A stretch of DNA of 12,925 nt from an uncultured Eubacteriales bacterium. GTDB lineage: Bacteria; Bacillota; Clostridia; Oscillospirales; Oscillospiraceae. Under the pieces are notes generated by a model. It was not told the origin of the DNA. It ran no database searches and saw only the letters and a program-made list of their open reading frames with translations. Shown one piece after another: positions 5,024 to 11,224 of this stretch. Each line of letters starts with the position of its first letter. Position 1 is the first letter of the stretch. Made by a program: the position numbers and the translations under genes. The stretch spans positions 1-12,925 of the forward strand of contig CAJKNS010000049.1 in the NCBI GenBank assembly GCA_905201305.1. Reading direction: 5' to 3'.

Positions 5024-5541
5024 AAATCCCGTCTGACGCTGCCCCGATAGAGCCGCGCCAGCCGGTTATACGTCTCGCAGTCCAGATTGCCGGTGGGCTC
5101 GCTTCCGTGAAGGGACTGGAGCATCCGGAGGTTTTCGGCGGTATTCCGGTCGATTCTGCCGTTTAGCTCCGGCATATGGAGCTGGGGATAGTCGCTGTGG
5201 AGGGCGGCGAGGATGCCCTGCGCCACGAACACATGGGGGTGGCTCTGACCCGGCGCGATCACCAGGGTGGCTGGGAACTGGGCGATGGGGGCTTCGGTGG
5301 GCAGAAGATCCGGAAGGGATGCGTTATAAGCCCGGACGATGGCGGCATGGGTCTGGTTGTCGGCAATGCCGGTCACCGGAAGATTGTTTTTCTGCTGGAA
5401 GGCGGAAACAGCCCCTGCGGTGGCAGCGCCGAAAATGCCGTCCGGGACCAGCGTGGGCAGGTCCGCATCCAGAAACGACAGGGTTCGGAGCATCAGCTGA
5501 AGGCTGCGGATGGGGGAGTTTAATACGGGGTCCTCTTGCAT
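5005..5541 (-). CDS. Small peptidoglycan-binding protein with two PG_binding_1-like domains
   Basis: A 178-residue protein built almost entirely of two peptidoglycan-binding-like repeats, roughly 9-73 (with D34-G-I-F-G, then TAGAVSAFQQKNNLPVTGIAD) and 101-165 (with N-G-R-I-D, then TAENLRMLQSLHGSEPTGNLD). There is no catalytic domain and no signal peptide, so it probably binds cortex or wall peptidoglycan as an accessory protein. Its neighbours are SleC-like genes, which points to spore cortex lysis or spore assembly; this is inference. ATG 5541 is taken because the frame upstream holds an AAAGGAGG site. The spacing of about 12 bases is long, and a TTG at 5571 precedes that site. Its 3' end carries one copy of the direct repeat bordering the TA module. 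It is separated from the SpoIID-type gene by palindromic element A, so it may be transcribed with it or alone. Confidence 0.8.
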   Translation of the reverse strand: MQEDPVLNSPIRSLQLMLRTLSFLDADLPTLVPDGIFGAATAGAVSAFQQKNNLPVTGIADNQTHAAIVRAYNASLPDLLPTEAPIAQFPATLVIAPGQSHPHVFVAQGILAALHSDYPQLHMPELNGRIDRNTAENLRMLQSLHGSEPTGNLDCETYNRLARLYRGSVRRDLEPGCG

Positions 5542-5618
5542 ATTTTGTAGAATCCTCCTTTCGTGGGGCAAAACCTTTAAATTTTCGCAGCGGATTTGTG
5601 AGGGAAAAGGACCGTCAA

Positions 5619-5727
5619 AGCCCGCAGACGCAATTGTGCGGTGTTGCCTTTATAATATTGTATCTCAAGATAATGCCGGTCTAATTATGTGCCTCAAGGC
5701 AATACCACACAAAGCATCGATATGTGG
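5619..5727. repeat. Palindromic repeat element A
   Basis: Outer arms 5634-5650 and 5696-5712 are complementary at 15 of 17 positions. Each arm extends outward into a small hairpin: CCGCA/TGCGG (5622-5626 with 5637-5641) on the left, CCACA/TGTGG (5705-5709 with 5723-5727) on the right. The left arm, 5619-5648, matches the reverse complement of 7606-7635 at 27 of 30 positions, so it belongs to the same family as element B. It fills most of the 193-base gap between two spore genes. It has no reading frame and looks MITE-like or like a structured RNA element. Confidence 0.75.
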
Positions 5728-5734
5728 TTTTTCC

Positions 5735-7126
5735 TTAATTCGGGTCGGACTGCCCGGTATACATGGCATACCCCGGATACTGCCGGTGGCGGACCTGGGT
5801 GGCGGCGGTCTGACCCTGAGAGAGCAGGGTGAGGCAACGGCGGAGCTCGGGACTGGGCTGACCGGTGGCGCGGAGTCCCAGCTGGGTTTGGAGCTTTGCA
5901 ATGGCGCGGGTGGTGTTCCGGTCCAGCATGCCGCTGATCCGCGGGGTCACCATGGGCGCGAACACCGGCGCCACCGTTTGCAGGCTCCGCTGGATGTCCG
6001 AAATCGTCTCCACTGCGCCGGGGGGATCCGCCGGGAACAGGGTGTCGTTATCCAGCACTGTCTGCTGGATGCCGTCAAAGCGATTATAGATATCGTTCCA
6101 GGTGGCAGCGCCCACTAAGCCGCTGGGGGTCAGTCCCGCATACCGCTGAAATGCCAGAACCGCGTCCCTTGTGCCGATGCCATACACCCCGTCAATGGTG
6201 GGCTCCGGAATTTCCGGGATGAACTGGGACAGCACCGACAGCATATACTGGAGCTTCGACACATATTCCCCCGTACTGCCCAGAGACAGCGCCCCCGGAA
6301 TGTTATAGGACCCCACCTGATACCGCTGCCCCTCGGAGCCCAGCTCCGCCAGCTTGGTGACTGCCACATAAATGGCGATGAGCTGATACCAGGTGGCAGC
6401 GCCCACAATGCCGTCAGAATTCAGATTGAAAATCCGCTGGAAGGCTTTGACGGCTTCCTCGGTGCCGGGGCCGAACAGACCGTCCACCGGGTAGATTTTC
6501 GGAATGGCAGGGTAGTTCCGGGCAATGCGGTTCAGGGCGCCCTGGACGCTCAGAACCCCTTCGCCGGAGGAGCCAAGCCGCAGAGGGGTGCCGGGGTAGG
6601 AGGGGCTCAGGTCCCGGACGGGCACATTGGTGACGATTTCAATGTCGTCTCCATAATAATACTTGAGGATGTCGAGATAATCGTAGCCCTGCTGGGCAAG
6701 ATTCTGGCTGCCCCACTGGCTCATGCCGGAGCAGGTGACGGTGGTGCCGTTGCAGAAGGAGGCGGACAGGGGCTCAATGGTGCCGATGCGGCGGATATAG
6801 CTCTGAAACAGCTCATCCACCAGCTGTCCCACATTTTCGAAAATATCCCTGCCCTGAATATACTTCTGGTCATAGGCGGTGGAATTGGTGATGTCGAAAT
6901 CATAGCCCCGGCTGGGGTAGTATTCCAGATAGATTTTGTTCAGGGCAAAGGAAATCTGCGCCAGAATATTGGCGCGGAGGGCGGCTTCGTCCCAGGTGGG
7001 ATAGATCTCGCTGGAGGCGACGTTTTTAATGTAGTCCCGGAAGGGGACGGTGACATTTTCCGCCGCAGAGCCCGGGGGTCCCAGGTGGACGGTGATATTG
7101 GCGGGGATGTAAGGGGTATCCGGCAT
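5735..7126 (-). CDS. SpoIID-domain, multi peptidoglycan-binding protein (SleC mature-part-like)
   Basis: A 463-residue protein. Residues about 27-175 are a SpoIID/LytB-type domain, with VASSEIYPTW (E40 in the place of the SpoIID catalytic glutamate), GYDFDIT (74-80), FCNG..C-S-G-M-S-Q-W-G (124-139) and a YYYGDDI ending. SpoIID proteins are lytic transglycosylases that cut peptidoglycan stripped of stem peptides. Three peptidoglycan-binding repeats follow at about 183-249, 279-346 and a weaker 373-435, the first two each with DG-x-x-G and AVxAFQR. This combination resembles the mature part of clostridial SleC, the spore cortex-lytic enzyme. No signal peptide is seen. ATG 7126 is one base after the upstream stop with GGAGG nine to ten bases ahead, so it is translationally coupled to the N-terminal-domain gene. 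SleC relationship is strong by architecture; a role in germination is inferred. Confidence 0.88.
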   Translation of the reverse strand: MPDTPYIPANITVHLGPPGSAAENVTVPFRDYIKNVASSEIYPTWDEAALRANILAQISFALNKIYLEYYPSRGYDFDITNSTAYDQKYIQGRDIFENVGQLVDELFQSYIRRIGTIEPLSASFCNGTTVTCSGMSQWGSQNLAQQGYDYLDILKYYYGDDIEIVTNVPVRDLSPSYPGTPLRLGSSGEGVLSVQGALNRIARNYPAIPKIYPVDGLFGPGTEEAVKAFQRIFNLNSDGIVGAATWYQLIAIYVAVTKLAELGSEGQRYQVGSYNIPGALSLGSTGEYVSKLQYMLSVLSQFIPEIPEPTIDGVYGIGTRDAVLAFQRYAGLTPSGLVGAATWNDIYNRFDGIQQTVLDNDTLFPADPPGAVETISDIQRSLQTVAPVFAPMVTPRISGMLDRNTTRAIAKLQTQLGLRATGQPSPELRRCLTLLSQGQTAATQVRHRQYPGYAMYTGQSDPN

Positions 7127-7127
7127 A

Positions 7128-7526
7128 TTATGCTCCCTCCCAAATGGGCTGCGGTGTAAAGTGAAAGTCCTCCTGACCGGATTTGTCCGGATCGAAGCGC
7201 TGGAGGGGGAGCAGGCGAATGGTCTGCACCGTCTCAATGCCCGGGAACACCTGAAGCCCCTGAAGGGTCACCCGTTCATATTCCGGATGCTCCACAATCA
7301 CGTTCAGTCCGGTCCAGGGCTGGAGGGTGTTTTCGGGGCTTTGGCTCAGGGATGCCCCCGGAGTTTCCACCACCAGCGGGTCCGTTTCCCCCGAGGAGCC
7401 GGTGACACGGATGCCAAGGAGCCGCCCGGGGCTTTGCTGCTGGCGGATGAGCACCGTTGCGCCCTCCACCGGCAGGTCTGCATCGGAGGTATAGACACGA
7501 AAGGTTAGGCTGCCAGTTTGCTGCAT
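7128..7526 (-). CDS. SleC-type N-terminal (carboxypeptidase-regulatory-like) domain protein
   Basis: A 132-residue protein, predicted all-beta, opening GSLTFRVYTSDADLPVEGATV, followed by a VTGSSGETD turn and VEHPEYERVTLQGLQVFPG. This is the pattern of carboxypeptidase-regulatory-like domains and of the N-terminal part of clostridial SleC. In SleC the corresponding segment is joined to the SpoIID-type part; here it is a separate gene ending one base before the downstream ATG. The pair may act as two halves of one enzyme or as chaperone-like partner and enzyme; this is inference. ATG 7526 follows AAGGAGGG at a nine-base spacing. A sigma-E-like -10 box lies about 40 bases upstream. The frame is open upstream to 7667, but that part lies across repeat element B and before the ribosome site, so it is rejected. 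Confidence 0.78.
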   Translation of the reverse strand: MQQTGSLTFRVYTSDADLPVEGATVLIRQQQSPGRLLGIRVTGSSGETDPLVVETPGASLSQSPENTLQPWTGLNVIVEHPEYERVTLQGLQVFPGIETVQTIRLLPLQRFDPDKSGQEDFHFTPQPIWEGA

Positions 7527-7565
7527 ATCAGAAATCCCTCCTTGGATATTTGGCGAATCTAAAAG

Positions 7566-7590
7566 AGTGTATGCAGCAGGCTTGAAATTT
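7566..7590 (-). promoter_or_regulatory. Candidate sporulation (sigma-E-like) promoter for the spore operon
   Basis: On the minus strand CATACACT (7573-7566) fits the mother-cell sigma-E -10 pattern CATACA-N-T. AAA at 7590-7588, 14 bases upstream, only partly fits the ATA -35. The start would fall near 7559 and leave a leader of about 33 bases with the ribosome site. No good housekeeping promoter was seen here. Confidence 0.35.
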
Positions 7591-7603
7591 AGAACATGTT
7601 TTT

Positions 7604-7766
7604 GGGGCAACACCGCACAAAGACGTCTGCGGGCTACAGCCAATCTTTTCCGCCGGAAATGCGCCAATCTCCCTTGAAATACACAAAGTATTCCTGCGGT
7701 CGATTGCCTTTTTCCGACAAAAAATCTTTGGCTGAATCCTCTTGCCGCTTTGCGCGGTATTACCCC
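7604..7766. repeat. Palindromic repeat element B, 163 bp
   Basis: The ends 7604-7622 and 7748-7766 are complementary at 16 of 19 positions. Inner arms (about 7635-7668 with 7706-7736) also pair imperfectly, and the exact centre is a small hairpin, AATAC-ACAAA-GTATT (7678-7692), so the element is one long imperfect palindrome. Sub-terminal hairpins are CCGCA/TGCGG (7613-7617 with 7628-7632) and CCGC/GCGG (7745-7748 with 7754-7757). It shares its left arm with element A in inverted orientation. It has no gene and appears MITE-like. Confidence 0.78.
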
Positions 7767-7902
7767 GAGCCGATGAACGATAGACAGCGCTTAATGTAAG
7801 ATAGAAATACAAGAAACGAAGCGTAGACGAAAAACCGGCGAAAGTAGCAATTTTTGACCTGGGATTTTGGCAGAATTGTTATGAAATATGCGAAAATAAT
7901 AC

Positions 7903-7931
7903 TATGCCGGCGGGGGATTTTGTGATATAAT
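7903..7931 (+). promoter_or_regulatory. Extended -10 promoter of the ABC operon
   Basis: A perfect TATAAT (7926-7931) with TG at 7923-7924 makes an extended -10. The -35, TATGCC (7903-7908), is poor, at 17 bp. The start is predicted near 7938. Between element B and this site (7767-7902) nothing else was recognised. Confidence 0.7.
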
Positions 7932-7939
7932 AGCCAAAA

Positions 7940-8010
7940 CAGATGCGGATTTTGGGAAAGAGTCCCCGCATCTGCACCCTGACCGCAATGCGGTCCGCAT
8001 TTTAGGAGGG
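7940..8010 (+). promoter_or_regulatory. Structured mRNA leader of the ABC operon
   Basis: CAGATGCGG (7940-7948) and CCGCATCTG (7966-7974) form a perfect 9-bp stem with a 17-base loop. ATGCGG recurs at 7988-7993 and CCGCAT at 7995-8000, so four alternating segments can pair 1-2, 2-3 or, in shortened form, 3-4. GACCGC/GCGGTC (7981-7986 with 7990-7995) offers a further stem. The AGGAGGG ribosome site (8004-8010) follows four bases after segment 4. It matches no riboswitch family I know; regulation is inference. Confidence 0.5.
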
Positions 8011-8018
8011 AACCCGAG

Positions 8019-8981
8019 ATGATTGAAGTATCCGGATTGACCAAGACCTATGGCAACAAGCGAGGCATTACCGATATCTCCTTCTCCATCAACGAGGGCG
8101 AGATCGTCGGCTTCCTTGGACCCAACGGCGCTGGTAAGTCCACCACGATGAATGTAATCACCGGCTATCTGTCGGCAACTGCCGGCGCTGCCAAGGTGGC
8201 TGGCATCGACATTCTGGAAAATCCCCTGGAGGCGAAAAAACACATCGGCTATCTGCCCCAGGACCCGCCCCTGTATCTCGACATGACCGTGGATGAATAC
8301 CTGAACTTTATCTACGACATCAAGGGCGTGAAAAAAGCAGACGAAAGCCGCAAGGCGCATATCGACCGAATCTGCGAAATGGTGGGCATTACCCATGTGC
8401 GCTCCCGGGTCATCAACAACCTGTCCGGCGGCTATAAGCAGCGCTGCGGTCTTGCTCAGGCACTGGTGGGCGACCCCGATGTGCTGATTCTGGACGAGCC
8501 CACCGTTGGTCTTGACCCCAAGCAGATCATTGAGATCCGCAACGTCATTAAGGATCTGGGCAAAAACCGCACCATCATCCTCTCCACCCATATTTTGCAG
8601 GAGGTTTCGGCAGTCTGCGAGCGGGTGCTGGTCATCAACAACGGGCGGCTGGTGGCAGACGATACTCCTACCCATCTGTCCGCTATGCTTACCGGCGAGC
8701 ACAAGCTGGAATACCGGATCGCAGGACCCAAGGATAAAATCGTTCAGGTGCTCCGCAGCGTAGACGGCGTGAAGGTGGTTACCCCCACCATCGAGGCGGA
8801 GCCGGGCGCATTTGAATATTTGGTGGAATCGGCGGAGCATCTGGACGTGCGCAAGCTGATCTTCTCGGCGCTCTCCAAGGCGGGCTATCCGGTGCTGCTG
8901 CTTAAGAATCAGGATCTGTCGCTGGAGGATGTGTTTATCCAGCTGACCGCTGATAAAAAATCTTCCGCGAAAAGAGGTTAA
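8019..8981 (+). CDS. ABC transporter ATP-binding protein, GldA/NatA-like
   Basis: Cytoplasmic ATPase of 320 residues that powers the permease encoded next. Walker A GPNGAGKST is at 34-42, Q-loop Q81 (LPQDPP), signature LSGGYKQR at 135-142, Walker B VLILDEP at 155-161 and switch histidine H191. Residues about 220-320 are a C-terminal extension common in ABC-2 type ATPases, ending in a charged tail. The set of neighbours (short permease, GldG-like protein, DUF4340 protein) identifies the Gld-type family that in Bacteroidetes is linked to gliding; in Clostridia the role and substrate are unknown. AGGAGGG lies eight bases before ATG 8019. The gene follows a structured leader and is the first of four co-directional genes. 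Confidence 0.93.
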   Translation: MIEVSGLTKTYGNKRGITDISFSINEGEIVGFLGPNGAGKSTTMNVITGYLSATAGAAKVAGIDILENPLEAKKHIGYLPQDPPLYLDMTVDEYLNFIYDIKGVKKADESRKAHIDRICEMVGITHVRSRVINNLSGGYKQRCGLAQALVGDPDVLILDEPTVGLDPKQIIEIRNVIKDLGKNRTIILSTHILQEVSAVCERVLVINNGRLVADDTPTHLSAMLTGEHKLEYRIAGPKDKIVQVLRSVDGVKVVTPTIEAEPGAFEYLVESAEHLDVRKLIFSALSKAGYPVLLLKNQDLSLEDVFIQLTADKKSSAKRG

Positions 8982-8986
8982 TCACA

Positions 8987-9691
8987 ATGTCTGCAATTTT
9001 CAAGCGCGATTTGCGTGCCTATTTCAAGTCCCCGCTGGGCTATGTGTATCTGGCAGCGTTTGTTCTGGTGCTGAACATCTATTTTTACCTGATGAACGTG
9101 TATTCCGGCTCCAGCAGTCTGGACGGCATCTTCTCCTTTATCGTTACCATGTGCGTGTTCCTGATCCCCATCCTCACCATGCGCACCTTTGCCGAGGATT
9201 ATAAGCAGAAAACCGATCAGCTGCTGTTCACGGCTCCCGTTCGCCTGACGGGCATTGTCATGGGCAAGTTTCTGGCGGCGCTGGTGGTGTTTGCCATCGG
9301 CATCCTCATTACCCTGGTGTATGTGGTGGTGATCTCCTCCTGGGGGCAGCTGGAGGCGGCAACGGTCATCGGCAACTATGTGGCGATTCTTGCCACCGCC
9401 ATGGCGTTTATCTCCATCGGCGTGTTTATCTCCTCCCTGACCCAGAACCAGCTGGTGGCATGCGTGGCGACTGTGGCAGTGTTCCTGGGACTGTACCTCA
9501 TGGACTACTCCTACAGCTTCATGAAGGCGACCTGGGCGAAAAATCTCATCTATTACTTTTCCATGTTCCGGCGCTATGAGGACTTTGCACAGGGCATCTT
9601 CTCATTCGCCGACCTGTTCTTCTACCTCAGCGTTGCCGGCACGTTCGTGTTCCTGACCGTGCGGATGCTGGAGAGAAAACGCTGGAGCTAA
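8987..9691 (+). CDS. ABC-2 type permease, GldF-like
   Basis: Integral membrane subunit of 234 residues with about six transmembrane segments, near 18-36, 48-65, 94-116, 127-149, 156-172 and 207-226. An amphipathic N-terminus (FKRDLRAYFKSPLGY) and the conserved coupling segment RTFAEDYKQKTDQLLFTAPV (66-85) after the second segment are typical of GldF-like ABC-2 permeases. It should form a homodimer with the upstream ATPase. It starts five bases after that gene's stop with AAGAGG ahead, and the next gene's ribosome site overlaps its stop. The transported or extruded substrate cannot be told from the sequence. Confidence 0.92.
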   Translation: MSAIFKRDLRAYFKSPLGYVYLAAFVLVLNIYFYLMNVYSGSSSLDGIFSFIVTMCVFLIPILTMRTFAEDYKQKTDQLLFTAPVRLTGIVMGKFLAALVVFAIGILITLVYVVVISSWGQLEAATVIGNYVAILATAMAFISIGVFISSLTQNQLVACVATVAVFLGLYLMDYSYSFMKATWAKNLIYYFSMFRRYEDFAQGIFSFADLFFYLSVAGTFVFLTVRMLERKRWS

Positions 9692-9706
9692 GGAGGAACC
9701 ATCCCA

Positions 9707-11224
9707 ATGAGCAACAAGAAAAATCAAGAAATAAAGCCTGTGGACGCTGCCGGCTCCAGCGCCCAGCTGGGTAAAAAGCGCCGCATGAAGATCGGCGCTC
9801 TGGCGCTGATCTCCACCATTGTGGTGATTGCGGCAGTGATCGCCGTGAACTATTTTGTGGACTACATCGCAGACCGGTATGTGCTGGAAATCGACATGAC
9901 CTCCAAGGGCGAATATGAGATTTCCGACGAAACCGTTCAGCTGCTGGGCACCCTGTCCGAGCCCATCACCGTCACCGTCCTGTGCGACGAGACGGACTAT
10001 GCCAACAACTCTGACCTCCGGCGTCTGCCCAAGGTCCTCCAGCGCTATGAGCAGCTGAGCCACGGCAACGTCACGGTCAAATACATCAACGCCGTGAACA
10101 ATCCCGCGATTTTTGCCCAGTACGATCAGCTGGGCGACCTGAGCTCCGGCGACATCATTGTAGAGAGCTCCAAGCGCTATAAGTCCATGAGCCCCTACGA
10201 CCTGCTGGAGTACCAGACCGACAAGAACGCTTCCTCCGGCTCCTCCAGCGACACCAAGTATTTAACCGGTCTCCGGGCGGAGCAACGGCTGACTTCTGCG
10301 ATCCTGTATGTCACCGCAAACAAGGTGCCCAAGGCGGCGTACACCACCGGACATCAGGAGGACACCAACCACGAAACCCTGGACACCCTGCTGACCTCTG
10401 CCAACTACGACACCGAGACGCTGAGCCTGATGCAGGAGGGCAAGGTGCCCGACGACATCGACATGCTGATTATCTCCCAGCCCCAGGGCGATTTCACCAC
10501 CGAGGAAATCGACGCTTTGGAAGAGTTCATGAACAATGGCGGCAAGATGATCGTCTCCTTTGCCTCCAACACCCCCAAGCTCCAGAATCTTGAGGAGTAT
10601 TTTGAGGAGTGGGGCGTTGCCTACGAGAGCGAAATGGTCTACGACAATGAGCGCTGCTTCGCGGGCACCAACTTCTATCTGATGCCCAACATCAACACCG
10701 TGGAGGGGCTGACGGATAATCTGGACACCAAGAGCTATGTAATCATCCCCGGCGCCCGTCCCATCACCACCCTGTGGGAGCAGGACAACTGGAGAGGAAC
10801 CCAGGTGCTCATGTCCACCTCCAACAACTCCTATGCCAAGGACCTGAATTCTGAGACCACCTCTTATGAGCAGACCGACACCGACGAAACCGGTCCCTTT
10901 AACGTGGGCGTGCTGTCCTATCAGAACTCCATGCATAATCTCAACAGCACCTATTCCTATGCCCTGTTCCTGAACGCAGGCTTCCTCAGCGACAGCACCC
11001 TGGACAACACCGCGTTCCTGAACAAGGACTATGTACTCTCTGCTCTGAACTTCATGAGCGACGACACCGAGGCGGTTTCCATTGCCTCCAAGGATCTGAC
11101 CTCCAACACGCTGGCAGTACCCGGCTCCGCAAAGAGCGTGCTGTTCTATCTGCTGATTCTGATTATCCCCGGCGTTTGCCTGATTGCCGGTATCACCGTA
11201 TGGGCAAAAAGGAGACATAAATAA
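9707..11224 (+). CDS. GldG-like membrane-anchored ABC accessory protein
   Basis: A 505-residue protein with a basic cytoplasmic N-terminus (1-27), one membrane segment (about 28-50), a large extracytoplasmic region and a second membrane segment near the end (about 477-499) followed by a basic tail. Right after the first membrane segment comes the GldG hallmark EIDMTSKGEYEISDETVQLL (61-80). The middle (about 200-300) resembles the Rossmann-like GldG/IFT52 region, with TTGHQE (213-218), DIDMLIISQPQGDF and EEFMNNGGKMIVSF. It probably associates with the permease outside the cytoplasmic face. AAGGAGG is ten bases before ATG 9707. The stop TAA overlaps the next ATG by one base. Confidence 0.9.
   Translation: MSNKKNQEIKPVDAAGSSAQLGKKRRMKIGALALISTIVVIAAVIAVNYFVDYIADRYVLEIDMTSKGEYEISDETVQLLGTLSEPITVTVLCDETDYANNSDLRRLPKVLQRYEQLSHGNVTVKYINAVNNPAIFAQYDQLGDLSSGDIIVESSKRYKSMSPYDLLEYQTDKNASSGSSSDTKYLTGLRAEQRLTSAILYVTANKVPKAAYTTGHQEDTNHETLDTLLTSANYDTETLSLMQEGKVPDDIDMLIISQPQGDFTTEEIDALEEFMNNGGKMIVSFASNTPKLQNLEEYFEEWGVAYESEMVYDNERCFAGTNFYLMPNINTVEGLTDNLDTKSYVIIPGARPITTLWEQDNWRGTQVLMSTSNNSYAKDLNSETTSYEQTDTDETGPFNVGVLSYQNSMHNLNSTYSYALFLNAGFLSDSTLDNTAFLNKDYVLSALNFMSDDTEAVSIASKDLTSNTLAVPGSAKSVLFYLLILIIPGVCLIAGITVWAKRRHK

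Noticed and set aside
5510..6118. Plus-strand frame of about 200 codons opposite the spore genes
   Set aside because: It crosses a palindromic element and the antisense of a clear SpoIID-type gene, and has no protein-like features.
7128..7667. Upstream extension of the SleC N-terminal-domain gene to 7667
   Set aside because: The extra 47 residues come from the repeat element and leader. The ribosome site fits ATG 7526.
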